Notes under the pieces: generated by a model
Databases searched by the model: none
What the model saw: the letters and a program-made list of their open reading frames with translations, nothing else
What the model was told of the DNA's origin: nothing
From: Marivita cryptomonadis
GTDB taxonomy: Bacteria > Pseudomonadota > Alphaproteobacteria > Rhodobacterales > Rhodobacteraceae
Reading direction: 5' to 3'
Assembly: GCF_002115725.1 (NCBI RefSeq)
Contig: NZ_JFKD01000011.1
Location: 1 to 64,000, forward strand
DNA: 64,000 nt
Made by a program: the position numbers and the translations under genes
Shown: one piece after another, positions 26,989 through 35,754 of the stretch
Layout of the letters: each line of letters starts with the position of its first letter
Position numbering within the stretch: the first letter of the stretch is position 1

Positions 26989-28563
26989 TTACGCAGCGCG
27001 GGCCTGCAAGGCTTGCGCTTCGTAGGTTTTAAGGATTGGTCGCGCCGCTTCCCATCCGGATGAATCGATGTCGGCCAGTTCGGGGAAAAGCGTAATGATC
27101 TCGGCGCAAGCCTCGTTTGGAAAAGTGTGGCGCATCATTGGGCCGGGCAGGTAGCTTTCCGACAGCAGTCCGCTTGATGTCACGATGTTGTGCTGATCGA
27201 ACAGCAGATGCACATAGGTCACGGGTGTGTCGCTTTCCTCGCGGCGCACGGTCTTGTCATTCACCAGATCCTTGGCCTTGACCAGCACTTCGGACTCTCC
27301 GAACAGCAGTTCCGCCCAGACATCGCGGATAAGAACGCGGTGCTGCGGTGACAAAAGCACGTCCGCCTCGGCACCATAGCTGCCCGCGCAAATGCGGATC
27401 GGTGCAAAATTATCCCGCGCCTCGATCTCGCGCGCTCCGATCCAACGCAGTGGTTGCGCCCCATTGTCCAGCGTCAGAACCAGATCACCGGGGCGCAGAT
27501 CCTGCACCGGCACCGGGCCGGTCGGAGTGTCGATCAATGTACCCGCCACAAAACACGGAAGCTGGTTGATCTGAACGATGCCAGTGTCTTCCTGACCGAC
27601 GCCGTTGTTGATCGTGTAGGTAAAGTAGGCGGTTTCCACATCGCCATCGGACAGCACGGTCAGCGTGCCGTCAGCATTGAGGGTCACCGTTTGACCAGAC
27701 GTCAGCGTGACAGATCCACCCGGGCCCACGGCTACGCCGTTGATATGAGTTACCGTGAGCGTACCCGCCGTGGTGCTGTCATTGTCCATAACGCTGATGG
27801 TTTTCGAGCTGTTCAGACCGATATTGGCACTGTCATCTTGGGCGATGATGGACGATTGGATCGACCCACCGGCAATCAGGAAGTTCGTGTCGTAGTTTGG
27901 GTCCGATGTATCGGCCACACCCAGTTTGATGGTGTTCGGCACGCCGGGGTTCACCGGTGCAATGAAGGTCAACGTGACCGTCAGGCCGTCCATTTCGGTG
28001 TTGAACTGGTCGAGCGTGTTGTCCTTGTAGAGGTTCGGAGTCGTCGCACTGTTGATGTTGCCGATCGACGCCTGACCGTTGCCAATCGAAACTGTGGCTT
28101 CAACGCCATTGACCCAGACACCCACGGTGTCGAGGAAGGTCGAGTTCACGAATTCCGGATATTCATCCGAGGCGATGACGAAATCAACGGTGATAAAATC
28201 ACCGGCAGGGGTAAACACCACTTCAAGAAAGGCAGCGTCAAAGGTATTGCGGCCAGCCAGTGCATCAAAGTCTGGATCACGGTTGATGCCCGAACTGTTG
28301 GTGCCGGTCGATCCGCTGATGTTGGTGTTTAACGTGCCGGAATTATTGGTGAAATCAGCAACGAAACCGGTCGACATGATGACCCCGGAATCTCCGGGAA
28401 CTACACCGGGAGAGATCGTGTCGCCGTTCGTGTAGATGCCCGAAGACCGGAAGTCACCGGAATAAGACGCGCTGCTGACCGTGACGCCAGAGCCGAAAAT
28501 GGCATTGGCCATTTGCAATGCCGTGGCATTGATGTCGATCGGAAGTTCCTGCGCGATGGGCAT
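26989..28563 (-). CDS. Choice-of-anchor L / Hint-domain protein, probably secreted
   Basis: This 524-residue protein has three parts. Residues 1 to about 240 form a beta-sandwich rich in Gly, Thr and Asn resembling the choice-of-anchor L domain (GVIMSTGFVADF, VDFVIASDEYPEFVNS). A cadherin-like repeat follows (SANIGLNSSKTISVMDNDSTTAGT). From about residue 338 there is a Hint module: CFVAGTLIDTPTGPVPVQDL with the catalytic cysteine, and SPQHRVLI with the conserved histidine. There is no Sec signal, so export by a type I system would be expected for this class. Hint may self-cleave. It is convergent with uvrA, with three bases between stops. Confidence 0.75.
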   Translation of the reverse strand: MPIAQELPIDINATALQMANAIFGSGVTVSSASYSGDFRSSGIYTNGDTISPGVVPGDSGVIMSTGFVADFTNNSGTLNTNISGSTGTNSSGINRDPDFDALAGRNTFDAAFLEVVFTPAGDFITVDFVIASDEYPEFVNSTFLDTVGVWVNGVEATVSIGNGQASIGNINSATTPNLYKDNTLDQFNTEMDGLTVTLTFIAPVNPGVPNTIKLGVADTSDPNYDTNFLIAGGSIQSSIIAQDDSANIGLNSSKTISVMDNDSTTAGTLTVTHINGVAVGPGGSVTLTSGQTVTLNADGTLTVLSDGDVETAYFTYTINNGVGQEDTGIVQINQLPCFVAGTLIDTPTGPVPVQDLRPGDLVLTLDNGAQPLRWIGAREIEARDNFAPIRICAGSYGAEADVLLSPQHRVLIRDVWAELLFGESEVLVKAKDLVNDKTVRREESDTPVTYVHLLFDQHNIVTSSGLLSESYLPGPMMRHTFPNEACAEIITLFPELADIDSSGWEAARPILKTYEAQALQARAA

Positions 28564-28697
28564 GTTGTGCTGCCTTGCCTTTAACCGTGTTGTTCAGACG
28601 GTTTTGCCCATGCAAGGCGGCGATCTTTTGTAGCAATCTAGTTAACTTTTAGACATTTCTTTTGGTATTGTTCTCTATCTTTGGATAATTGTGGCAG

Positions 28698-29570
28698 CTA
28701 TCCGCGCCCACGTTTTTCGAAACGGGGCAACATCGCGGAAAAGTCCCGCCCGGCGCCGTCTTCGTCCTCGACAAAGCGGCGATAGAGTTCTGTCGCTTGC
28801 TGACCCAGCGGCGTATCGGCGTCAGACGCATCGGCCGCCTGCTGGCTCAAGCGCAGGTCCTTGAGCATCAATTCCGCTGCAAAACCTGGGATATAATCGT
28901 TATCTGCCGGGCTCTTGGGGCCAATCCCAGGTGCTGGGCAATAAGCATTCATCGACCAGCTGTATCCCGACGAGGTGCTGACGACGTCGAACATCGCTTG
29001 CCGATCAAGCCCCAGCTTGTCGGCCAGAGCAAAGGCTTCGCAGGTTGCGATCATGGTCACGCCAAGGATCATGTTGTTGCAGATCTTGGCCGCCTGACCG
29101 TTGCCTGAAGGTCCGCAATGGACTGATTTTTGCCCCATTGTTTCAAACAGGGGCAGGGCGGTGGTGTACGCTTCGTCCGATCCACCGACCATGAAGGTCA
29201 GCGTTCCGGCCGCCGCACCTCCAATCCCGCCGGACACCGGCGCATCCAACGGCAGCAATCCGGCCGTTTCGGCGTCGGACGCCACAGCGCGGGCGCTCTC
29301 CACATCCACGGTCGAACAATCCAGAAGCACGGCCCCTTTGCGCATCACGGGGATGATCTGCGCCGCCACCGCGCGCAGGATGTCACCATTGGGCAGCATG
29401 GTGATCACCACATCCGCGCCCTCTGCGGCTTCTTTGGCGGTTCGCGCGTTCGACACGCCGTCCACTGTCACGGTCGCCATGTCGTACCCGGTCACATTAT
29501 GCCCGGCCTTCGCCAGGTTCGCCGCCATCGGCGCACCCATATTGCCCAATCCGATAAACCCGATCTTCAT
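28698..29570 (-). CDS. mmsB: 3-hydroxyisobutyrate dehydrogenase
   Basis: This 290-residue beta-hydroxyacid dehydrogenase oxidises 3-hydroxyisobutyrate to methylmalonate semialdehyde in valine breakdown. It has the Rossmann motif FIGLGNMGAPMAANLAKAGH, substrate loop DAPVSGGIGGAAAGTLTFM and catalytic lysine region GNGQAAKICNNMILG. Its start overlaps the stop of the 3-hydroxyisobutyryl-CoA hydrolase gene by four bases, so the two steps are translated together. Confidence 0.88.
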   Translation of the reverse strand: MKIGFIGLGNMGAPMAANLAKAGHNVTGYDMATVTVDGVSNARTAKEAAEGADVVITMLPNGDILRAVAAQIIPVMRKGAVLLDCSTVDVESARAVASDAETAGLLPLDAPVSGGIGGAAAGTLTFMVGGSDEAYTTALPLFETMGQKSVHCGPSGNGQAAKICNNMILGVTMIATCEAFALADKLGLDRQAMFDVVSTSSGYSWSMNAYCPAPGIGPKSPADNDYIPGFAAELMLKDLRLSQQAADASDADTPLGQQATELYRRFVEDEDGAGRDFSAMLPRFEKRGRG

Positions 29571-30616
29571 GCCTCGCTCCTCCGTTCGAATGTCACGTTT
29601 TCGCCTGCCACCGGCTGCAGCATCGTGGCCACATCCGCCTCGGGCACCCCGGTCAGATCATGTGACCATTTCGGGGATTTGTCTTTGTCGATGATCGCCG
29701 CGCGGATGCCTTCGATAAAATCGCCACGCTCCATCGCGCGCGACGTAAAACGATACTCCAGCTCCAGCGCCCGGCGGATATCCAGCGGTCCAGAGCGCAG
29801 CTGTTTCAGCATCTCCAGCGTAAAGGCCATCGAAAGCGGCGCATTGCGCGACAGCTTGGCCAAAGCCTGCTGTGCAAAATCACCCGAGTCTGACTGAAGT
29901 TTTGCTACGAGATCGGCAAGGGTCTCTGCGGCGAACAGATGGTCGATCTGCGCGCGGTGTTCGATCAGGGCGGCCTCCGGCGCGGGCTGCGCTGCCTTGG
30001 TCAGGGATGCGACATTGCCCTGTGAACAAAGTCCCACCTTGATGCTGTCCCATGCGCTCTCCGGCACATAAAGATCGGCAAACCCGACAAAGATCGCGTC
30101 GCCCGGCCCCATACGATCGGCAGTCAGCCCAAGATAAGCGCCAACTTGCCCCGGGGCGCGCGCCAGAAGATATGACCCGCCAACGTCCGGAATGAGGCCG
30201 ATGCCGCATTCCGGCATGGCGATGCGGCTGCTGTCTCCAACGACGCGGTGCGATCCATGACAGCCCACGCCGACGCCTCCACCCATGGTGAAGCCTTGCA
30301 GGAAACTGACGACCGGCTTGGGGTATTCGGACAAAAGCGCATTCATCCGGTACTCGTCACGCCAGAACCGCTGGCCGTAGGCATAATCGCCTGCTGTGCC
30401 GCTGGCATACATGTCTGCAATGTCTCCGCCCACGCAAAACGCCTTTTCGCCCATCGCGTCGATCAGCACCAATTTGATCGTCGGATCTTCTCGCCAGTTC
30501 CAAAGCGCGTCTTCGATGGCCAGACACATCTCGTAGGTCAGTGCGTTCAACGCCTTGGGTCGGTTCAACGTGATGCGGCCGGCATGGCCGTCTTTGCGAA
30601 TGTCGATGTCGGTCAT
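29567..30616 (-). CDS. 3-hydroxyisobutyryl-CoA hydrolase (enoyl-CoA hydratase/isomerase family)
   Basis: This 349-residue crotonase-fold enzyme is longer than the 260-residue hydratases and has the HIBCH hallmarks: KALNALTYEMCLAI, FCVGGDIADMYASG, and GGGVGVGCHGSHRVV followed by PECGIGLIPDVGGSYLL. It releases free 3-hydroxyisobutyrate from the CoA ester, the valine-pathway step just before mmsB, with which it overlaps by ATGA. A palindromic spacer element separates it from the upstream acyl-CoA dehydrogenase gene on the same strand. Confidence 0.85.
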   Translation of the reverse strand: MTDIDIRKDGHAGRITLNRPKALNALTYEMCLAIEDALWNWREDPTIKLVLIDAMGEKAFCVGGDIADMYASGTAGDYAYGQRFWRDEYRMNALLSEYPKPVVSFLQGFTMGGGVGVGCHGSHRVVGDSSRIAMPECGIGLIPDVGGSYLLARAPGQVGAYLGLTADRMGPGDAIFVGFADLYVPESAWDSIKVGLCSQGNVASLTKAAQPAPEAALIEHRAQIDHLFAAETLADLVAKLQSDSGDFAQQALAKLSRNAPLSMAFTLEMLKQLRSGPLDIRRALELEYRFTSRAMERGDFIEGIRAAIIDKDKSPKWSHDLTGVPEADVATMLQPVAGENVTFERRSEA

Positions 30617-30651
30617 ATCGGTCTGCTTTCGCGTGTCTGGTGAGGGGCGAG

Positions 30652-30711
30652 GGGGGCGCTGCCCCCGTCCGCCGCTGGCGGACTCCCCCGAGGTATTTCA
30701 AGCCCAAAGAA
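30652..30711. repeat. Double-hairpin spacer element (Rhodobacterales-type intergenic repeat)
   Basis: Two perfect hairpins stand side by side with the same GCT loop: GGGGGC-GCT-GCCCCC (30652-30666) and GTCCGCC-GCT-GGCGGAC (30667-30683). They are followed by TCCCCCGAGGTATTTCAAGCCCAAAGAAG-like sequence. I recognise this layout as a common repeated intergenic element of Roseobacter-group genomes. It lies between two co-oriented valine-pathway genes and may act as a transcriptional brake or mRNA end. Family membership is from memory, not a search. Confidence 0.6.
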
Positions 30712-30720
30712 GCCGGAGGG

Positions 30721-31860
30721 TCACCGCGCCAACATTTGCCGCGCAACGATCAGGCGCATGATCTCGTTGGTGCCTTCGAGGATCTGGTGCACCCGCAGAT
30801 CGCGGACCAGCTTCTCGATCCCGTAATCGGCAAGGTAGCCATAGCCACCGTGCAATTGGAGGCATTGATCCACAACTTTAGAACCGGCTTCGGTGACGAA
30901 TTTCTTGGCCATCGCGCAGAACTTGGTGGCATCGGGAGCGCCGGTGTCGAGCTTCCAAGCCGCCTGCCGCAAGAAGGTGCGTGCGGCCTGCAACTCGATC
31001 TCCATATCCGCAAGGCGGAACTGAAGCGCCTGAAACTGGTCGATGGATTTGCCGAAAGCTTTGCGGTCAGCCATGTAAGCGAGGGTCGAGGTCAGGCCGG
31101 TTTGTGCGGCTCCCAATGAGCACGCCGCGATGTTGAGCCGCCCGCCATCCAGACCGCCCATCGCGTATTTGAAGCCTTGGCCTTCCTCGCCCAGCAGGTT
31201 GTTCGCCGGGATCTTGCAATCGTCGAACTGGACCTGCCGCGTCGGTTGCGACCGCCAGCCCATCTTGTCTTCCAACCCGCCAAAGCTCAGCCCCGGCGTG
31301 CCGTCCTCGATCAGAACCGCCGATACGCCCTTGGGCCCGTCTTCGCCCGTGCGCACCATGGCGACATAAAGATCGGAATAGCCGCCGCCCGAGATGAAGG
31401 CCTTGGTGCCATTGAGCGTGTAACCTTCGTTGGACCGCTCGGCCCGTGTTTTCAACGCCGCGGCGTCTGATCCGCTGCCCGGTTCGGTCAGGCAATAGCT
31501 CAGCACGGTTTCCATCGTCATCGCTTTGGGCAGAACACGCGCCTTCATGGCTTCATCGGCAAAGCTGTCGATCATCTTGGCGCACATGTTGTGGATCGAC
31601 AGAAATGCCGCGACCGACGGGCAGGCCATCGACAGCGCTTCGAACACCAAGGTGGCGTCCAATCGGCTTAGACCAGAGCCACCGCTGTCTTCGGACACGT
31701 ACAAACCGGCGAACCCCAGTTCCCCGAGTTGCGGCCAAAGCTCTTTCGGGATCGTACCTTGCGCTTCCCAGTCGCGGGCATGGGGCGCGATGTGCTCCTG
31801 CCCAAAGGCGTAAGCCATGTCAAAAATGGCGGTCTGTTCTTCTGTGAGGGCAAAATCCAT
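30721..31860 (-). CDS. Acyl-CoA dehydrogenase, probably isobutyryl-CoA dehydrogenase
   Basis: This 379-residue FAD enzyme has the acyl-CoA dehydrogenase layout. FAD and substrate motifs are YCLTEPGSGSDAAALKT and FISGGGYSDLYVAMVRTG, DGGRLNIAACSLG is in the C-terminal helical domain, and the catalytic glutamate is in HQILEGTNEIMR. It would oxidise isobutyryl-CoA to methacrylyl-CoA. Assignment to valine rather than another branched chain rests on the HIBCH, mmsB and mmsA neighbours. No methacrylyl-CoA hydratase gene is present nearby. Confidence 0.82.
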   Translation of the reverse strand: MDFALTEEQTAIFDMAYAFGQEHIAPHARDWEAQGTIPKELWPQLGELGFAGLYVSEDSGGSGLSRLDATLVFEALSMACPSVAAFLSIHNMCAKMIDSFADEAMKARVLPKAMTMETVLSYCLTEPGSGSDAAALKTRAERSNEGYTLNGTKAFISGGGYSDLYVAMVRTGEDGPKGVSAVLIEDGTPGLSFGGLEDKMGWRSQPTRQVQFDDCKIPANNLLGEEGQGFKYAMGGLDGGRLNIAACSLGAAQTGLTSTLAYMADRKAFGKSIDQFQALQFRLADMEIELQAARTFLRQAAWKLDTGAPDATKFCAMAKKFVTEAGSKVVDQCLQLHGGYGYLADYGIEKLVRDLRVHQILEGTNEIMRLIVARQMLAR

Positions 31861-31936
31861 CGCGCTGCTCCTCCCCTTGGCTGCGAGAATTGAACGTTTG
31901 TTTAATTGCCAACTGTTTCAGGACTTTTGCAAGAGG

Positions 31937-33064
31937 TCAAAGCCCGTCGTGGAACGCCTCGACCAAATGGCTGACAACAGCTTGCATCTGCCCATCACCG
32001 TCTTTGCCTGCGGCCTTGGCCTCTGCCGAGACCGCGCGTTGGCGGGTGGTCGCGTTGCCCTTCGTGACAATCTCGCGGCTGTGCTCCAACTCTCGGTAAC
32101 ACCTTAGAATGCCTGCATCTTCTTCGACCAGTGCAATCAATTCCTCGGTCAATTCCGCCATCGGAACGATCTCACCACGGCCAAAGTCGATCAGCCCGTC
32201 GCTTACCCCATAGCGCTGTGCGCGCCAGCGGTTTTCGCTGATCAAGAACGGATCATATCGCCGCCAACGCTGGTTGCGCACCCGCAACCGCCACAGCATC
32301 CGCATCAGGCACTGGTTGATGGCGGCCAGCGTCAGAGTGTCCTCAAGCCGGGGCTGAACATCCATGATGCGGGTCTCAAGCGTGGGAAAGCTGTGCGACG
32401 GGCGCAGATCCCACCAGATTTTCGAGCTGTCCTCGATCACGCCCAGATCGACCAAGACCTGAACCGACCGTTCATATTCCGACCAATTGTCAAAGGTCGG
32501 CGGCAATCCGGTGCGGGGCAGGTTGTCGAACACTGAGATCCGGTAGGAGGCCAGCCCAGTATCCTGCCCCTGCCAGAATGGCGAAGAGGTGGACATCGCA
32601 AGCAGGTGCGGCAGGAAATAGGCCATCTGCCCCATCAGGTCCGCCCGCAGTGCGTCATCGTCCAGCCCCACATGGACATGCATCCCGCAGATCAGCATTC
32701 GCCGCACGACACCCCCCAACGCATCCTGAAGCGCGTTGTACCGGTCTTTGTTGGTATGGTGCTGGTGCTTCCAGTCTCCGAACGGGTGGCACGACGCGGC
32801 GATAGGGGCGAGGTTATAGGCCTTGGCACAGCGCGCGACCGTGCTGCGCAGTCGTTTGAGGTCTTCTCGTGCTTCGTTGATGTCGGCGCAGACCTTGGTG
32901 CCGATTTCGATCTGGCATTGCAGGAATTCTGGGCTGACTTGGCTTTCCAGTTCTGCGGCACAGGCTTCCATCAGCCCTTCAGGTGCTTGGGCCAAAGCCA
33001 TGCTGTCGAGATCGACCAGCAGGTATTCCTCTTCGATCCCGATGCTGAATGCGGGTTCCTGCAT
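31937..33064 (-). CDS. YbdK-type carboxylate-amine ligase (glutamate-cysteine ligase family 2)
   Basis: This 375-residue ATP-grasp-like ligase has the family opening [43 protein letters not shown] and the metal/ATP region [19 protein letters not shown] follow. YbdK enzymes show weak glutamate-cysteine ligase activity; the real substrate is unknown. It stands between the valine genes and the tandem 143-residue pair, with a 76-base gap to the acyl-CoA dehydrogenase gene. It is probably cytoplasmic. Glutathione-like synthesis is possible but not implied by its neighbours. Confidence 0.82.
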   Translation of the reverse strand: MQEPAFSIGIEEEYLLVDLDSMALAQAPEGLMEACAAELESQVSPEFLQCQIEIGTKVCADINEAREDLKRLRSTVARCAKAYNLAPIAASCHPFGDWKHQHHTNKDRYNALQDALGGVVRRMLICGMHVHVGLDDDALRADLMGQMAYFLPHLLAMSTSSPFWQGQDTGLASYRISVFDNLPRTGLPPTFDNWSEYERSVQVLVDLGVIEDSSKIWWDLRPSHSFPTLETRIMDVQPRLEDTLTLAAINQCLMRMLWRLRVRNQRWRRYDPFLISENRWRAQRYGVSDGLIDFGRGEIVPMAELTEELIALVEEDAGILRCYRELEHSREIVTKGNATTRQRAVSAEAKAAGKDGDGQMQAVVSHLVEAFHDGL

Positions 33065-33152
33065 GGCACACCTCCCGATTGTGTCATGCCAAAATGACCG
33101 CTCGTGGTCAGAAATGCAAAACCTGTTACTGCGTCATTCTGGACGAACGCGC

Positions 33153-33584
33153 TCAGGACGTCCGGCGAAGCGCCTCTTCCAGAAGCGCATCAAAGGAGGC
33201 CGCCGCCAATCCCAATGCGGCAAGTGCAGTCTCTTCAGTGTCCTGCACGATGGCAATCACACCTTGGCTCGCAGACCAGCCGTTCTTGGCCAGCGCCGCA
33301 GCCTTGAGGGACACGGCCGTATTTGCGAAATAGACCATCAGGGTTTCGACCTCGCGCATTGCCAGATCCGCGCCTTTGGTGGCCTGCAATTGCATGATTT
33401 TCGCGAAATCCCGTTCCATGTCGGTGATCCGACTCAGGTCGATCAAATGGCGTTGGCCGGGCCGCGCGTCGGGATGGGCGGCATAAGCGCCAAAGGCTTT
33501 CAAACTGTCCTCGACCCGCATCAGCCCGCTGTACTGGACATAGACTAGGTTTGCGGCAGGCAGGATCTGGAAACTGGCGGGCAT
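33153..33584 (-). CDS. Hypothetical protein, paralog B of a tandem pair
   Basis: This 143-residue soluble protein opens with FQILPAANLVYVQYSG and contains HLIDLSRITDMERDFAK, an alternating alpha/beta pattern reminiscent of SpoIIAA/STAS-like folds. It aligns without gaps with the next gene upstream (33665-34096); by eye 71 of 143 positions are identical. Function is unknown. A conserved aspartate in the (L/I)DL motif and the NGW motif near residue 101 are shared by both. There is no signal peptide or membrane span. Confidence 0.65.
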   Translation of the reverse strand: MPASFQILPAANLVYVQYSGLMRVEDSLKAFGAYAAHPDARPGQRHLIDLSRITDMERDFAKIMQLQATKGADLAMREVETLMVYFANTAVSLKAAALAKNGWSASQGVIAIVQDTEETALAALGLAAASFDALLEEALRRTS

Positions 33585-33664
33585 GGAAACTCGTTCAGGG
33601 TCGGGCGTGTCGGCTTAGCGATCTTTTCGGAAAGCCGCTGCGCACTCAATCGCATCATTACGCA

Positions 33665-34096
33665 TCAGACGCTTTGTGCATCCACCTTTTCAAACATGGC
33701 TTCGATACTGTCATATGGCAGACCAAGCGCATGTAAGGCATGTTCTTCGTCTTCCAGAACGATGGCCACGACACCACTTTCCGGCGTCCAGCCATTTTTG
33801 CCAAGATTGGCAGCATGCAGGCCGATGGGTGTTGTTGCGTAATAGACCATAAAGGTCTCGATTCCGTGCCCAGCCATCGTTTCGACCTTCTTGGCCTGTA
33901 ACTCCATGAATTTGGCATAGTCACGGTCTATCTCGGTCAGGCGTGTGAGATCGACCAGATGTCGTAGACCCGGTCCTGCAAGGGGGTGCTTGGCAAACTC
34001 GGTCAGCGCCTCTGCCGTCTCGTTGACCAGCATGGCGCCGCTGTAGCGGACATACACGAGGTTATGCGCGGCAATGATCTGAACGGAGACGGGCAC
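33665..34096 (-). CDS. Hypothetical protein, paralog A of a tandem pair
   Basis: This 143-residue protein has the same length and fold pattern as the copy at 33153-33584. It shares NLVYVxYSG, RHL(I/V)DL, the lysine/glutamine-rich helix AKxMxLQAxK, and KNGW. The copies are 80 bases apart on the same strand, a clear tandem duplication with substantial divergence. It lies 15 bases below a strong terminator that ends the mmsA transcript, so this pair has its own promoter or depends on read-through. No function can be assigned. Confidence 0.65.
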   Translation of the reverse strand: MPVSVQIIAAHNLVYVRYSGAMLVNETAEALTEFAKHPLAGPGLRHLVDLTRLTEIDRDYAKFMELQAKKVETMAGHGIETFMVYYATTPIGLHAANLGKNGWTPESGVVAIVLEDEEHALHALGLPYDSIEAMFEKVDAQSV

Positions 34097-34111
34097 GAAA
34101 CCTCGAACAAA

Positions 34112-34135
34112 AAAGGGCGGATTGCTCCGCCCTTT
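34112..34135 (-). terminator. Rho-independent terminator of mmsA
   Basis: AAAGGGCGG (34112-34120) pairs perfectly over 9 bp with CCGCCCTTT (34127-34135) around a six-base loop. Read on the minus strand it is followed by TTTTTTG, a good U-run, 23 bases after the mmsA stop. Confidence 0.85.
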
Positions 34136-34157
34136 ATGCTATTATTTTACTGGCAAA

Positions 34158-35657
34158 TCAATCCATTGCCTTAAAGTTGAATTCCCCACCTTCCTTTATC
34201 CCAGAAGGCCAGCGCGTTGTGATGGTCTTGGTGCGGGTGTAGAATTTGAAGCTGTCCGGCCCGTGCTGGTTCAGATCGCCGAACATGGATTTCTTCCATC
34301 CGCCGAAGGTGTGATAGGCCAGCGGCACAGGGATTGGCACGTTGATGCCCACCATGCCGATGTTCACGCGGTGCGCGAAATCACGGGCGGTGTCACCATC
34401 GCGGGTAAAGATCGCGGTGCCGTTGCCGTATTCGTGGTCCATCGCCAGCTTGAGTGCCTCTTCATACGACCCGGCACGTACGGTGGACAGCACGGGACCA
34501 AAGATCTCTTGCTTGTAGATGTCCATGTCGGGAGTGACGCGGTCAAAGAGGTGCGGACCGACGAAGAACCCGTTTTCATAACCCTGAAGTTTGAAGTCGC
34601 GGTTGTCGACCACCAGTTCCGCGCCCTGATCGACACCGGACTGGATGAGACCAAGGATACGTTCCTTCGCTTCGCGGGTCACGACAGGGCCGAAATCGAC
34701 ATCGTCGCCATCGGTATAGGGGGCCACGCGCAGCTTCTCGATCCGGGGGACCAGAGCACTGATCAGACGATCTGCGGTTTCTTCACCCACGGGCACCGCA
34801 ACCGAGACCGCCATGCAGCGTTCGCCAGCAGCACCAAAGCCCGCACCGATCAGCGCGTCGGCGGCCTGATCCATGTCGGCATCGGGCATGACGATCAGGT
34901 GGTTCTTGGCTCCGCCGAAACACTGCGCGCGTTTTCCGTTCGCGGTGGCGCGGCTGTAGATATATTGCGCAATCGGGGTGGAGCCGACAAAGGACACGCC
35001 CTGGATGATCTCGTGATCGAGCAGCGTATCAACCGCTTCCTTGGTGCCGTTCACGACCTGGAACACACCTTTGGGCAGGCCCGCCTCGACAAACAGTTCC
35101 GCCAGCATCAGCGGAACCGAGGGGTCACGCTCAGACGGTTTCAGCACAACCGCGTTGCCGCAGGCAAGGGCAGGGCCGACATGCCAGAGCGGCATCATCG
35201 CCGGAAAGTTGAACGGCATGATGGAGGCCACCACACCCAGAGGCTGACGCATGGAATACATGTCGATGCCGGGACCGGCGTCGTCGGTGTATTCGCCCTT
35301 GAGCATCTGCGGCGCGCCGACACAGTATTCGATCACTTCGAGGCCGCGCTGAAGATCGCCCTTTGCGTCCGGGATCGTCTTGCCGTGCTCGCGGCTGAGC
35401 GCCTCGGCCAGAACGTCCATGTCGCGGTTCATCAGCGCGACCATCTTCATCATCACACGCGCGCGCTTCTGCGGGTTTGTCGCGCCCCATGCGATCTGTG
35501 CCTCGGCGGCATCTTCGACCGCCTTCGAAACTTCGGCCGGGTTGGCCAGCGGCAGCTTTGCCTGAACCTCACCGGTTGCGGGGTTGTAGACGTCGCCAAA
35601 ATCCCCAGACGTGCCTTTGACCTGCGCGCCGTTGATGAAATGCGTAAGCTCTTTCAT
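34158..35657 (-). CDS. mmsA: CoA-acylating methylmalonate-semialdehyde dehydrogenase
   Basis: This 499-residue aldehyde dehydrogenase converts methylmalonate semialdehyde to propionyl-CoA, the last valine-specific step. Opening residues are MKELTHFINGAQVKG. MPFNFPAMMPLWHVGPALACGN, FVGSTPIAQYIY and GERCMAVSVAVPVG (catalytic cysteine) are all typical of MmsA. I chose 35657 because GGGAGA precedes it; the open frame extends upstream into the promoter and lysR region. It is divergent from a LysR regulator and ends in a strong terminator. Confidence 0.93.
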   Translation of the reverse strand: MKELTHFINGAQVKGTSGDFGDVYNPATGEVQAKLPLANPAEVSKAVEDAAEAQIAWGATNPQKRARVMMKMVALMNRDMDVLAEALSREHGKTIPDAKGDLQRGLEVIEYCVGAPQMLKGEYTDDAGPGIDMYSMRQPLGVVASIMPFNFPAMMPLWHVGPALACGNAVVLKPSERDPSVPLMLAELFVEAGLPKGVFQVVNGTKEAVDTLLDHEIIQGVSFVGSTPIAQYIYSRATANGKRAQCFGGAKNHLIVMPDADMDQAADALIGAGFGAAGERCMAVSVAVPVGEETADRLISALVPRIEKLRVAPYTDGDDVDFGPVVTREAKERILGLIQSGVDQGAELVVDNRDFKLQGYENGFFVGPHLFDRVTPDMDIYKQEIFGPVLSTVRAGSYEEALKLAMDHEYGNGTAIFTRDGDTARDFAHRVNIGMVGINVPIPVPLAYHTFGGWKKSMFGDLNQHGPDSFKFYTRTKTITTRWPSGIKEGGEFNFKAMD

Positions 35658-35688
35658 GATCAGTCTCCCTTTTGCGGGCACCATAGCC

Positions 35689-35742
35689 TTGCAAAAATGC
35701 TGGGCAAAGAGGCAATATCCCAAATGCGTTTTGCAAAAATGC
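35689..35742. promoter_or_regulatory. Direct repeats in the mmsA-lysR divergent promoter
   Basis: TTGCAAAAATGC occurs twice on the same strand, at 35689-35700 and 35731-35742, start to start exactly 42 bases or about four helical turns. The second copy extends to TGCAAAAATGCA, with TGCA arms around AAAA. Spacing on one DNA face in a 97-base divergent region suits LysR binding sites; the protein is inferred from position. Confidence 0.6.
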
Positions 35743-35754
35743 AAAGGTTTCGAG

